DNA of 64,000 nt from the NCBI GenBank assembly GCA_041398605.1, contig JAWKUK010000009.1:1-64000 (forward strand), read 5' to 3'. Positions 17,592-26,257 of the stretch are shown in pieces (the first letter of the stretch is position 1; each line of letters starts with the position of its first letter). Made by a program: the position numbers and the translations under genes. Source of the DNA: JAWKUK01 sp041398605. Its GTDB lineage: Bacteria > Planctomycetota > UBA1135 > GCA-002686595. Under the pieces are notes generated by a model, which ran no database searches, was not told the DNA's origin, and worked only from the letters and a program-made list of their open reading frames with translations.

Positions 17592-18938
17592 TCAGCGGAA
17601 GGCGTAGCCGACGAGGCGCTCGTTGGCGGTCAGCGGCGCGCGCCGACACGTGACGAACGGGACCTCGACGCCGCCCTCCGAGATGACGGCGAGCGAGGTG
17701 TAGTCTTCCTGCTCGGTGCCGGGCAGGAACCCAGTCGAACCGAGGGGCAGCCACGCGCCTCCGCGGAACGAGAAGACCTTGACACGATCGACTTGGCTCG
17801 CGTCAGGGGCGAGGTGAGAGAGGTAGAGGCCGTCCGCCGGCCCGACGGCGAACGGCGTCCGCTCGCGGTACCCGGCCTCGACGGAGAAGCCCGGATAGGC
17901 GCCGCCGCTGAGCTGGCTCGCGCTGATGTCGGCGCCGACCTGCGACCACGTCAGCGTGCCGAGGTCCATGCGGTACACCAGGAAGCGCAGCGGTCCGTTG
18001 CCGCGGAACGCAATCAGCGGACGCCCCGTGGAGTCGACGGCGATCGCGACGTGCGAGCCGATGTTCGGGAGCCCGTTGGCCGGGCTTCCGACAAGGGTCC
18101 AGGTCCCAGGGCCCGCGTCGAAGCGCGCGACGCGTGGGTGCTCGCCGCCTTGGGCGTGCTCGATCCAGGCGGCCCAGAGCGTGCCATTGGCGGAGACAGC
18201 CAGGTCGCCGTGCGTGGCATCGCTCGGGGTCGTGAAGGCCCGCGTGAAGGCCGCGCCGCCGAGGGCCGTCGCAGCGCCCGAGCCGGGGTCGATGCGCAGC
18301 ACGGTCAGGGCGCCGCCCGAGCCAGGGCCCGCGGGCTGCGCCGTCGTCCCGTCCTGGAAGGCCAGAACGGGACGACCCGACGTGTCGAGCTCGAGGTCGA
18401 TGTAGTGCGCCTCTCCGACGCTCAGCGGTTGGCTGCCAAAGGGCGCCCAGCTCGCCGTGCCCGGGTCGTAGCGCCAGAAGCCGAGGCCGTCGTTGGCGAA
18501 GCCGTAGTCCCGATTGGCGCGGTAGAGGACGCCGGCGCTGCCCGCCTGCACTGCGCCCCACCAGTCGGTGCCGACTGAGGCCGCCCCTGCGGCGCCGAGG
18601 TAACGCCACGTTTGAGCCGCCGCGTCGTAGCGCACCACCGAGCCACGGTTCGCGCCCGCCGTGCGATCTTGGAACGAGCAGAGCAAGCCCGAGGCGGAGC
18701 TTGCCTCCAGCCGCGGCAGCATGGTCCGCCCCGGAACGACCGCCGTCCCGAGCGCCCGCCACTCGCGCTCGCTCGTCACTGCGCTGGCGCCGGCGCCGCC
18801 GCCACACCCCGCCGCGCACGCGACGAGCGCGGTCGCAGCCAACACGAAGGCGACGCGCCCGATCCTCCGGCCCAATCGCCCGCGGCCGCAACGTCGCTGG
18901 CCGCACCACGGAACTCGCACACAGGCCTCGGGTGTCAT
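17592..18938 (-). CDS. Lipoprotein with propeller-like repeats
   Basis: A 448-residue protein. The Arg-rich N-terminus, hydrophobic stretch and CAAGC motif (FVLAATALVACAAGCGGG) predict a lipoprotein anchored at about residue 45. The body consists of similar 50-60 residue units built around phrases such as VVRYDAAAQTWRYLGAAG, FWRYDPGTASWAPFG and VARFDAGPGTWTLVG, with LDTSGRPVLAFQDG-like strands. This suggests a beta-propeller. No catalytic motif is visible and it lacks the shared C-terminal domain. It is convergent with the M43 protease gene and divergent from the second sigma-fusion gene at 19108. The function is unknown. Confidence 0.8.
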   Translation of the reverse strand: MTPEACVRVPWCGQRRCGRGRLGRRIGRVAFVLAATALVACAAGCGGGAGASAVTSEREWRALGTAVVPGRTMLPRLEASSASGLLCSFQDRTAGANRGSVVRYDAAAQTWRYLGAAGAASVGTDWWGAVQAGSAGVLYRANRDYGFANDGLGFWRYDPGTASWAPFGSQPLSVGEAHYIDLELDTSGRPVLAFQDGTTAQPAGPGSGGALTVLRIDPGSGAATALGGAAFTRAFTTPSDATHGDLAVSANGTLWAAWIEHAQGGEHPRVARFDAGPGTWTLVGSPANGLPNIGSHVAIAVDSTGRPLIAFRGNGPLRFLVYRMDLGTLTWSQVGADISASQLSGGAYPGFSVEAGYRERTPFAVGPADGLYLSHLAPDASQVDRVKVFSFRGGAWLPLGSTGFLPGTEQEDYTSLAVISEGGVEVPFVTCRRAPLTANERLVGYAFR

Positions 18939-19107
18939 CTGGACGTGATCTCGTTCCTGGGTTGAACCTCTGCGACGCCGCTATCATCGACCGGCGCAGC
19001 CGCCGCGTCCGAGCGGGATTGCCTGCGACGCCCAGGTGGGGTGGCGATTCTCGAAATGGAGCGCTCATCCTTGTCCCGGATCCTCGACGAGCGACGTCGG
19101 CGCAGAC

Positions 19108-21702
19108 ATGGAACCTCATGCAACAGCCAGCCTGGACGTCCTCTTGCAGCAGCAGGGGCGCATCCGCGGCCTCGCGCGCCGGCTCGTCAGGGACGCCGCG
19201 GCCGCGGACGACCTCGTACAGGAGGCGCTCCTCGCGGCGCTCCGGAGGCCCGCGACCGTGCACGGCGACGCCAACGGCGAAGGGCGCGGGTTCGCCTCGC
19301 GCGTCATCGGCAACCTGGCGCGTGACCGCGCGCGACGTGAGCGCCGTCGGTCGCGGCACGAGCTCGATGGCGCGAAACACGAGGCGCTGCCCGGCGCCAG
19401 CGAAGCGGTCGTCGCCGCCGAGCGCCAGCGCGCGCTCGTCGACGCGGTGCTCGCCCTCGACGACCCGTACCGCACCGTTGTCCTGCTGCGCTTCTTCGAA
19501 GAGCTGCCGCCGCGCGAGATCGTACGGCGCACCGGGCTCTCGGCCGAGGCCGTCAAGAAGCAGCTCCAGCGCGGGCTCATGAAGCTGCGAGAGCGGCTCG
19601 AAGCCGCCTTCGGTCGCGACGGCGCGTGGGCCGTCGCGCTGCTGCCGCTCGCGGGGCCGCGAGCGGTCCGCTTCGGCGCGCTCGTCGGCGGCGCGGCGCT
19701 CGCGAGACGCGCGGCCTTCGCGGTCGTATTGCTCGGCGGCGCGGGGCTCGGCGCGCGCGCGCTCTGGCCGCTGCCGGACCCGCCGGTCGCCGCGCTCGCG
19801 CAGACGGAGCGGCGCGACGCAGCAGGCGCGGCCGCCGCGGCGCTCACCGAGGTGACCCCGAGCGCGAGCCGCATGCTGGCGGGCAGCGCGAGCGCACCCA
19901 AAGAGAGCCTGCACGGGGCCACGACACACGCCACGACGCACGCCATGCCGGACGCCATGCCGGACGCCATGCCGGACGCAACGCCCGGCGCAACGCCGCG
20001 CCCAGGGCGCTTCGACCCCCCGTTCCGCGCGCAGCTCGTCGACCACTATGGCCAGCCGCTCGCGGCGCACGCGCTCGCAGGGCTCGTGCTGGAGTTCCGC
20101 TATGCCGCGGGTTGGGCGGGGACCGACGGGCGGCCGGAGCAGCTCGTGCTGCGCCCCGACGCGGCGGGCTGGATCGGATCGAGTGAGGTGCCGGACAGCG
20201 GCGGCAGCGGCGTCGGGACGCTCGGCGTCAGGAGCGGCGACTACGCCGTGTTGGCGATCGGACGCAGCGCGCCCGACGCGAGCGAAGCACGGGTCGTATT
20301 GATGCCCGCGGTCCGGGTCGCGGGGACGGTCCTCGACGCGCATGGCGCGCCGGCGGCCGGCGTGCCGCTGCAGCTCTTCGCAGACCTTCCATCCCTCGGC
20401 ACGTACCCGGGCGGGCTGGCCGCGACGGATACCTCGCCGCGTCGGCGCACGACGACCGACCGCGAGGGCCGCTTCGACCTGGGCAGAGTGCCTCGGCACG
20501 GGCGCTTCGAGCTCGAAGCCGACGCAGGCCAGGGCTGTCGGGCGGCGATCCCAGTCCCCGAGCGAGACCGCGCGGACCTCGTGCTGCGCCTCCCTGCGCC
20601 GCGCGCCGCCACCGAGGTCGTCATCACCGGCCGAGTCATCGAAGCAAACGGCGCTCCGGTCCCGGGCGCGCAGGTCCAGCTCGGCTGGCTTGAAACGCTC
20701 ACGGATGAGGGCGGGTCATTCGAGCTGCAGCAGACGCGGGAGCGGCTCGAGGCGATCGAGGGCATGGGCTGCGGGCTCAGCGCCGTCGCGGCCGATGGTC
20801 GGTTCGCGCACACGGCGTTCTCGACCGCGCAGCTCGGGGCGCGCGTGCTGCGTGTCCCTGCTTCGATGGCCAGCCTCGGTGCGCGCGTCGTCGACGCGCT
20901 CGGGGCGCCTGTCACCGGCGCCGAGGTCTTCGTCTACGACGGGACGCCGCGCGGCGCCTCCTCCGCGACGCTGGAGCGCGGCGGCGCTGTTCGGACCGAC
21001 GCGGACGGCCGGTTCGAGCTCGCGCACCTCGAGCAGCGGCCGTACACGCTGCGCCTGATCCGTGCGGCGCCGTTCTTCGTGTTCGACGTCCCCGGCGTGA
21101 TGCCGGGCGCGGAGTCGCTGACGATTCGAGTCCCAGACGGGCACATGCGCGAGGGCGTGCACGGGCGCGCGCTGAACCTGCGCGGACAACCGCTCGCTGG
21201 GGTCCAGGTGCAGCTGCTCGCCTACGAGACTCAGCCGGCGCCAGCGCGTTCGAGCACGCTCGGCCCTGCGGTCCTGACCGATGCGCTCGGGTGGTTCACG
21301 CTCGCGCACGTGCCCAGCGCCGCGGCGGTGCTCCGGTTTCGACGGTCGGCCAGCGAGGCGCACGGCGACACGCAGCTCGATGTCGAGGGCCTCGACCTCT
21401 CCGGTCCGTTCGAGGTGCGCCTGGACCTCGCGTGCGATGTGATGCCGACGCTGCGCGAGGGCGCCATCGGCGCGCGGCTGCGCTTCCTCGCCGAGGACGG
21501 GCGGAGGGTCAACGTGACCGAGCTCGTCCCGAACGGCCAGAGCTGGCGCGCTGACGTGCCGCAGCACACGGACGGCACGTTCGGCCGGCTGCTCGTCTCG
21601 CAGAGGGCGACGCGCGTCGAGGTGCGAGCGAGCAACGGCGCCGTGCTGCGCGTCGTTGAGCTCGACCTCTCGCCCTTGGTCCCGACGAGGCCGGAGCTGT
21701 GA
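19108..21702 (+). CDS. Membrane-tethered ECF sigma factor with outer Ig-like domains (copy 2)
   Basis: An 864-residue paralogue of the gene at 13303, alignable from end to end. The ATG at 19108 is chosen because homology starts there (LDVLLQQQGRIRGLARRLVR). Sigma region 2 carries RDAAAADDLVQEALLAALRR and region 4 REIVRRTGLSAEAVKKQLQR. WAVALLPLAG at about residue 173 precedes a single hydrophobic helix at about 199-221. A low-complexity linker follows (ATTH/AMPD/ATPG units encoded by a 12-bp repeat), then about 560 residues of carboxypeptidase-regulatory/Ig-like beta-domains ending VELDLSPLVPTRPEL. Outward topology is inferred. The next gene, 197 bp downstream on the same strand, is a secreted shared-domain protein, as with copy 1. 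Confidence 0.88.
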   Translation: MEPHATASLDVLLQQQGRIRGLARRLVRDAAAADDLVQEALLAALRRPATVHGDANGEGRGFASRVIGNLARDRARRERRRSRHELDGAKHEALPGASEAVVAAERQRALVDAVLALDDPYRTVVLLRFFEELPPREIVRRTGLSAEAVKKQLQRGLMKLRERLEAAFGRDGAWAVALLPLAGPRAVRFGALVGGAALARRAAFAVVLLGGAGLGARALWPLPDPPVAALAQTERRDAAGAAAAALTEVTPSASRMLAGSASAPKESLHGATTHATTHAMPDAMPDAMPDATPGATPRPGRFDPPFRAQLVDHYGQPLAAHALAGLVLEFRYAAGWAGTDGRPEQLVLRPDAAGWIGSSEVPDSGGSGVGTLGVRSGDYAVLAIGRSAPDASEARVVLMPAVRVAGTVLDAHGAPAAGVPLQLFADLPSLGTYPGGLAATDTSPRRRTTTDREGRFDLGRVPRHGRFELEADAGQGCRAAIPVPERDRADLVLRLPAPRAATEVVITGRVIEANGAPVPGAQVQLGWLETLTDEGGSFELQQTRERLEAIEGMGCGLSAVAADGRFAHTAFSTAQLGARVLRVPASMASLGARVVDALGAPVTGAEVFVYDGTPRGASSATLERGGAVRTDADGRFELAHLEQRPYTLRLIRAAPFFVFDVPGVMPGAESLTIRVPDGHMREGVHGRALNLRGQPLAGVQVQLLAYETQPAPARSSTLGPAVLTDALGWFTLAHVPSAAAVLRFRRSASEAHGDTQLDVEGLDLSGPFEVRLDLACDVMPTLREGAIGARLRFLAEDGRRVNVTELVPNGQSWRADVPQHTDGTFGRLLVSQRATRVEVRASNGAVLRVVELDLSPLVPTRPEL
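19918..20001 (+). repeat. 12-bp periodic repeat coding for a linker
   Basis: Seven in-phase 12-bp units: two GCCACGACRCAC, three identical GCCATGCCGGAC and two degenerate GCAACGCCSSGC. They encode ATTH-ATTH-AMPD-AMPD-AMPD-ATPG-ATPR in the linker between the membrane helix and the outer domains of the sigma fusion at 19108. The frame is preserved whatever the copy number. Confidence 0.9.
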
Positions 21703-21899
21703 TCCTCGAGGGGGGCTGGCGGCGGGACGGCCCCCGCCGGTAGGGCCGTCCCCGGTGGACGCCAGACCGAAGGCGGGCGCGGCCAGCACGACCGCTCTTT
21801 TGCCACAGACCTCGGAGAGATCGCGCGCGTGCCGCGCTGTGGGACGACCAGCCGATGCGAGGTCTAGCGGCGCGGCACGAAATCGGTTCGACTCACCGG

Positions 21900-23726
21900 A
21901 TGAGACTCCAATCCTGTCCCTCCATGAGCGCCCCGCTGCCTTTGCTGGCGCTCGGCCTCTGCCTCGCCAGCGCCGCGACTGCGCAGACGACCTACCAAAT
22001 TCCGTTGAACTACAACTTCAACGGAATCGTGCATGCCGGAGAGGCGGGTCAACCCGACCTCGTCACCGGGTACCGCTCGATCTCGGACCGCGGCCTCGAC
22101 TTCAGCGCGGGCGTCCCGGTGCACCCATTGCTCGCGCCCTACTCCCTCGTCAGCACAGCGGGCACGCTCGACATCGTTCACCTCGGTAACCGCAACACGG
22201 TCGACAACGGCAACTGGGCCTTCGACCTCGTCGCGGACGGCGACAACATTGGCGTCCCGCCGACGTGGCTGACCGTGATCGACCAGAGCACGCCGCAGGT
22301 CACGACGCTCGCCGCGCCGATCCTGATGGAGAGCACCTCGACCGCCAGCTTCCTGTATCAGATCAGCAACGGCGGCGGCACGTTCACCGTGACGTTCTCG
22401 TTCACGAGCGGCCCCGACGTGTCGATGCCGCTCAGCGCCGGCGACTGGTTCGGCGGCGCGTTCCTCGGGACGGACAGCGTCGATTTGGCGAACCCGGGCA
22501 ACAACCTCTCGATCACCGAGGGCACGATCGACCTCAGCGGCGAGGCCGGCCGCAGCCTGACGTCGATCTCGTTCAACTCGGCGTCCAACGGCGCTGCGGG
22601 CATCGCGATCCTCGCGGCGAACATCCTGACGGACCCGCGCGTGCTCGTCGCGACGCCGATCGCCTTGAACTACAACTTCAACGGCATCGTGCACGTCGGC
22701 GAGAACTTCAACCCCGATGACCCGATGGGCTTCCGCTCGATCTCGGACCGCGCGCTCGACTTCACGGGTGGCGTCCCCTTCGACCCGACCCTGAGCGGGT
22801 ACACGCTCGTCGCGCAGGCGGGCGCGCTCGACATCGTGCACCTCGGCAACCGGAACACCGTGTCCGGTGGCAACTGGGCGTTTGACGCAGTCCCCGACGG
22901 CGACGACATCGGCACGCAGCCGACGTGGCTCGCGAACCCGGATCAATCAGGCCCGCAAACGACAACGCTCGCGCAGCCGCTGCTCATCGCAAACGGCTCC
23001 CAGGCCTCGTTCATCTATCAGATCAGCAACGGCGGCGGCAGCTTTGACGTCCGCCTCGACTTCGTCGGGGGCACGTCGACCTCGGCGAACCTGACGGGTG
23101 GTGACTGGTTCGGCGGCCCGCTCTTCGGCTGCGGCGCTGTCGACCAAGCGCTCCCCGACGCGAACCTGTCGGTGACCGAAGGTCGCGTCGACCTGTCCGC
23201 GTTTGCGGGCCGCATGTTGTCGGCGATCACGTTCGAGAACCCCTCGAACGCAAACGCTGGCTACGCGATCCTCGCCGCCAATGTGACCGGGCTCGAGTTT
23301 GGCATGCCGTACTGCTCGCCGGCCGTCGCGAACTCGACGGGCGCCTCGGGCACCCTGCGCGCGGATGGCAGCCCCATTGCGTCACAGAACAACCTGACGC
23401 TCATCGCGGAGTCGCTGCCGAACAACTCGTTCGGCTTCTTCCTGACGAGCCGCTCGCAGGGCCTCGTCATGAACCCGGGCGGCAGCCAAGGCAACCTGTG
23501 CCTCGGCGGCGCGATCGGGCGCTACGTCGGCCCAGGCCAGATCAAGAACAGCGGCATGACGGGCGGGTTCCAACTGGCGCTCAACCTGACCCAGCACCCG
23601 ACGCCGACCGGCTTCGTGACCGTGCTCTCGAACGACACCTGGAACTTCCAGGCGTGGTACCGCGACTCGATCAACGGCAGCGCGACGTCGAACTTCACGA
23701 GCGCGCTCACGGTTCTGTTCCAGTGA
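21900..23726 (+). CDS. Secreted protein: tandem duplicated domain plus shared C-terminal domain
   Basis: A 608-residue protein. The start may be the ATG at 21900 or the one at 21924, which begins the signal peptide MSAPLPLLALGLCLASAATA. Residues of about 30-460 are two direct copies of a roughly 215-residue domain. Both contain LNYNFNGIVH, FRSISDR/YRSISDR, LDIVHLGNRNTV, NWAFD, FLYQISNGGG/FIYQISNGGG, GDWFGG and a closing AILAANI/AILAANV. The duplication is visible at DNA level too. The C-terminal 135 residues are a canonical shared domain (YCSPAVANSTG, PGGSQGNLCLGGAIGRYVGP, NFQAWYRD, TSNFTS, ending TVLFQ). I do not recognise the duplicated domain. It lies 197 bp after the second sigma-fusion gene. 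Confidence 0.88.
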   Translation: MRLQSCPSMSAPLPLLALGLCLASAATAQTTYQIPLNYNFNGIVHAGEAGQPDLVTGYRSISDRGLDFSAGVPVHPLLAPYSLVSTAGTLDIVHLGNRNTVDNGNWAFDLVADGDNIGVPPTWLTVIDQSTPQVTTLAAPILMESTSTASFLYQISNGGGTFTVTFSFTSGPDVSMPLSAGDWFGGAFLGTDSVDLANPGNNLSITEGTIDLSGEAGRSLTSISFNSASNGAAGIAILAANILTDPRVLVATPIALNYNFNGIVHVGENFNPDDPMGFRSISDRALDFTGGVPFDPTLSGYTLVAQAGALDIVHLGNRNTVSGGNWAFDAVPDGDDIGTQPTWLANPDQSGPQTTTLAQPLLIANGSQASFIYQISNGGGSFDVRLDFVGGTSTSANLTGGDWFGGPLFGCGAVDQALPDANLSVTEGRVDLSAFAGRMLSAITFENPSNANAGYAILAANVTGLEFGMPYCSPAVANSTGASGTLRADGSPIASQNNLTLIAESLPNNSFGFFLTSRSQGLVMNPGGSQGNLCLGGAIGRYVGPGQIKNSGMTGGFQLALNLTQHPTPTGFVTVLSNDTWNFQAWYRDSINGSATSNFTSALTVLFQ

Positions 23727-23806
23727 CCTCCACACCGGCGTTGCGCACCGACTCCGGGCTCCGGAGCGCCGGGCGCAGTGGTCGGTGAGGGCGCGAGCCC
23801 AAACAT

Positions 23807-23853
23807 CGCATGCCGCGCAGCGGGGACAAGTGGTCTCGGCTGCGCGGCATGCG
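23807..23853. terminator. Long perfect hairpin after the gene ending 23726
   Basis: A 14-bp perfect stem (CGCATGCCGCGCAG and its complement) encloses a loop that itself pairs GGGAC with GTCTC. It lies 80 bp after a stop codon and 200 bp before the next start on the same strand. Few Ts follow. A terminator is the simplest reading. Confidence 0.6.
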
Positions 23854-23980
23854 CTCGTTATGAGGAGCGTGTGCCCCAAGGCCGAGACACGCAGCGTCGG
23901 GCGTCCTGGAGCGTCCGCGGGAGGCCAGAGGTCACCTGCTGGACCAAGTTGTGTTCTGATGGGCCCCACCGAGAGTGAAT

Positions 23981-23994
23981 CGGCGAAATCGCCG
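23981..23994. promoter_or_regulatory. Inverted repeat upstream of the gene at 24057
   Basis: CGGCGA-AA-TCGCCG is a perfect 6-bp inverted repeat 62 bp upstream of the ATG at 24057. Size and place fit an operator for a dimeric regulator. No matching site was noticed elsewhere and no regulator is assigned. Confidence 0.3.
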
Positions 23995-24056
23995 TGGCCC
24001 TCGTACACACAGCGGGTAGCTGTCGTTGGACCCGTGTCACCCAACTGAGGACCTCC

Positions 24057-25772
24057 ATGAACATCGCCTGCCTCTCCGCCGCCCTGGCCGCCTTGGTCAC
24101 CCTTGCGCCGCTCTCCAAGGCCGCTCCAGTCGCCGCTGCGCAGTCGGAGGCGACCTGGATCGCCCAACATCGCACCACCGGCCGAGCCTCGCTGCGCGCG
24201 CTCGAGCTGCACCCCGCAGGCGGCGCCGTCGTGGCCCTCACCTGGGGCACGACGGTCGGCTCGACCGAGGATGTCGATGACATCGAAGTGCGCTGGATCA
24301 GCGAGGACGGCGACTGGCTCTGGCGCGCGCTGCCCCCGACGCTGCCAGGCATGTTCTTGGACCTCGCGGTCGACGGCGCGGGCAACGTCGCGGTCGCGAC
24401 GGAGGCCCTCGGGCAGGTCTGGATCAGCTGCCTCGATACGACGGGCTCACTGCGCTGGACGGTCGAGGCGCCGAGCGTCGCCGCCGGCGCTTCGTTTAGG
24501 CTCCGCGCGCTCGGCTTTGCAGCGGCGGGCGAAGTGCTGGTCACCGGCATCCAGGACGCTTTCAACACGCCCCCGTTTGATGGTCGCGCGAGCGTGCTGG
24601 CGCTCGATCTGACAACCGGCCAGACCCAGTGGCGGGTCGATCGACCCGCGATCTATGACGCCATCGCGACGATCGCCGGCGGCGAGGCCTTCGTCGTCTA
24701 CACGGGGTTCCCCGGGTTGCTGCTCGACCGCATCGGCGGCGGAGGGCAGCTCGTGTACTCCGCGCCGGTGCCCAATGCGACGCGCATCTTGCAGGGGGAC
24801 GGCATCGCGGCGGACGGAGCGGGGCGCGCGGCCCTCTCGCTCCGCTCCTCGTTCTACACCACCGGCCCCAACGTGCTTACGTTCGACGCGAACGGAGGCC
24901 TCGCGTGGTCGAACACGCTCCAACTCGACTTCGGCGGCACCGTCACGTTCACAACGAGCGGTGATGTAGTCGTCTGTGACCGCGCGTATCGGCGCGACGT
25001 CTGGCGCATGGATGGCGTCGGCGCGGTCCTCTGGCAGCGCAGCGCACCGAGCAACGTCAACATCTACGGGTACGGCCCGCTCGCGGCGACGCCGAGCGAT
25101 GGCGTCGTGCTCGCCTCTGCGGACACACTGAGCTCGCAGAACGCAGGGGTCGGGCTTGTGCAAGCGATCGACGCCGCAGGGACGACGTCGTGGGTCGAGA
25201 CGCTGCCCGGGCTTGCGTGGGACTCCAGCCGCTTCACGTCGCTCGCGGTCGACAGCCGTGGCAACGTTTGGGCTGGCCTGTCGCGGCTCGACGGCTCGGG
25301 CCAGCCCTTCGAGGGCGCAGCGGCCAAGATCGTCGCCGGGGGCGACCCGAGCACCGCCTACTGCGCGCCGAGTGTCGCCAATTCAACGGGGGCCTCGGGC
25401 GCGCTGCGCGCCGCTGGCAGCGTCGTCGCCGCGCATGACAACGTCACGCTCCTCATGGGGTCGCTGCCCGAGGGCGCGCCCGTGCTGGTGCTCAACTCGC
25501 GTGCGGCGGGGTCCGTGCCGGGCGCGGGCGGCAGCCAGGGCACGCTGTGCCTCGGCGGCGCGATCGGTCGCTACGTTGGGGTCGGCCAGGTGCGCCGCGC
25601 CAACGCGGCCGGCCTCGCGTGGCTTCAGCTCGAGCTCTCAAACACGCCGACGCCGACCGGCGCGCGCGCGGTCCTCGCCGGCGAGACCTGGAACTTCCAG
25701 GCCTGGCACCGGGACGCGAACCCGGGCCCGACGTCGAACTTCACGAACGCGATCTCCGTCCTCTTTCAGTAG
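24057..25772 (+). CDS. Secreted propeller-like protein with shared C-terminal domain
   Basis: A 571-residue protein. The ATG at 24057 follows GAGGA in a good ribosome-binding position and opens a signal peptide (MNIACLSAALAALVTLAPLS). Residues of about 30-430 are PQQ/WD-like beta-strand units with repeated phrases such as VLALDLTTGQTQWRV, VLTFDANGGLAWSNTL and VWRMDGVGAVLWQRS. These suggest an eight-bladed-type propeller of the PQQ-repeat kind without visible catalytic residues. The last 135 residues are the shared domain: YCAPSVANSTG, GGSQGTLCLGGAIGRYVGVG, NFQAWHRDANPGPTSNFTN, ending VLFQ. The function is unknown. Confidence 0.88.
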   Translation: MNIACLSAALAALVTLAPLSKAAPVAAAQSEATWIAQHRTTGRASLRALELHPAGGAVVALTWGTTVGSTEDVDDIEVRWISEDGDWLWRALPPTLPGMFLDLAVDGAGNVAVATEALGQVWISCLDTTGSLRWTVEAPSVAAGASFRLRALGFAAAGEVLVTGIQDAFNTPPFDGRASVLALDLTTGQTQWRVDRPAIYDAIATIAGGEAFVVYTGFPGLLLDRIGGGGQLVYSAPVPNATRILQGDGIAADGAGRAALSLRSSFYTTGPNVLTFDANGGLAWSNTLQLDFGGTVTFTTSGDVVVCDRAYRRDVWRMDGVGAVLWQRSAPSNVNIYGYGPLAATPSDGVVLASADTLSSQNAGVGLVQAIDAAGTTSWVETLPGLAWDSSRFTSLAVDSRGNVWAGLSRLDGSGQPFEGAAAKIVAGGDPSTAYCAPSVANSTGASGALRAAGSVVAAHDNVTLLMGSLPEGAPVLVLNSRAAGSVPGAGGSQGTLCLGGAIGRYVGVGQVRRANAAGLAWLQLELSNTPTPTGARAVLAGETWNFQAWHRDANPGPTSNFTNAISVLFQ

Positions 25773-25815
25773 GCGACGGGCGCGTGGGCGCGGCTGGAGT
25801 TGGCCCTCCCGCATT

Positions 25816-25949
25816 GCACGAGCGTGCCTTCTTGGAGCTCGGAGGGCGACCTGGAGGGCGCGGAGGCCTCTCGGATGCACGAGCATGCATCTCCGATTGA
25901 CCTCCGCACCCCAGCGGCCGGGACTCGCAGCAGACATGCACGAGCGCGC
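25816..25949. promoter_or_regulatory. Three GCACGAGC inverted motifs at 61-bp spacing
   Basis: GCACGAGCGTGC (25816), GCACGAGCATGC (25877) and GCACGAGCGCGC (25938) are spaced exactly 61 bp apart, and the DNA between them is not similar. The first is a perfect GCACG-AG-CGTGC inverted repeat. The second sits inside GATGCA-cgagca-TGCATC. The third overlaps the presumed start codon of the HipB-like gene. They could be operators for that autoregulator. Confidence 0.4.
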
Positions 25950-26251
25950 ATGCATCGAGGGGCTCGCGACCAACGTTCGCCGGCGGCGAGACGCGCTTGA
26001 GCTGAGGCAGGTCGAGCTGGTAGAGCCTCGCAGGCTGCTCGACCCGCTTCGTACACACCCTCGAAGCGGGCAAGCAGACGCAACGGCTCGACAAGCTGCT
26101 CGCTGTGCTCCACGTCCTCGGGCTGCGCCTCGACCCCGTGGTGCTGCTCCGCGCGCGCAAAGCGACGATGCGCCGCAGCAACAAGGGCGCGCCTTGGCCG
26201 CGCGCGCGTGGATTGCGCGCGATCCAGCTATCGAGCGACCCGCACTTTTGA
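25936..26251 (+). pseudogene. HipB/y4mF-like XRE regulator with +1 frameshift
   Basis: From the ATG at 25936 one frame reads a helix-turn-helix N-terminus, LATNVRRRRDALELRQVELVE, to 26025. Skipping one base at 26026, the next frame continues without a break as LAGCSTRFVHTLEAGKQTQR then LDKLLAVLHVLGLRLDPVVL, and stops at 26251, 7 bp before the next gene. Joined, this is a typical HipB-like antitoxin/XRE repressor of about 105 residues (the family pattern is RR..LGLRQ.ELA.LAG.S..F...LE.GK.T.RLDKLL.VL..LGL.L). No HipA-type toxin follows. A recent inactivating indel, a sequencing error or programmed frameshifting are all possible. Confidence 0.75.
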
Positions 26252-26257
26252 TCACCT

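Noticed and set aside
13195..19107. Common ECF promoter motif upstream of the sigma-fusion genes
   Set aside because: TTGAA-like and TATC-like words occur before both 13303 and 19108, but spacing differs and no consistent -35/-10 pair could be aligned.
17803..20499. Minus-strand open frame of 898 codons
   Set aside because: It spans the lipoprotein gene in another frame and the antisense of the sigma fusion. Composition is that of a GC shadow and no motif is seen.
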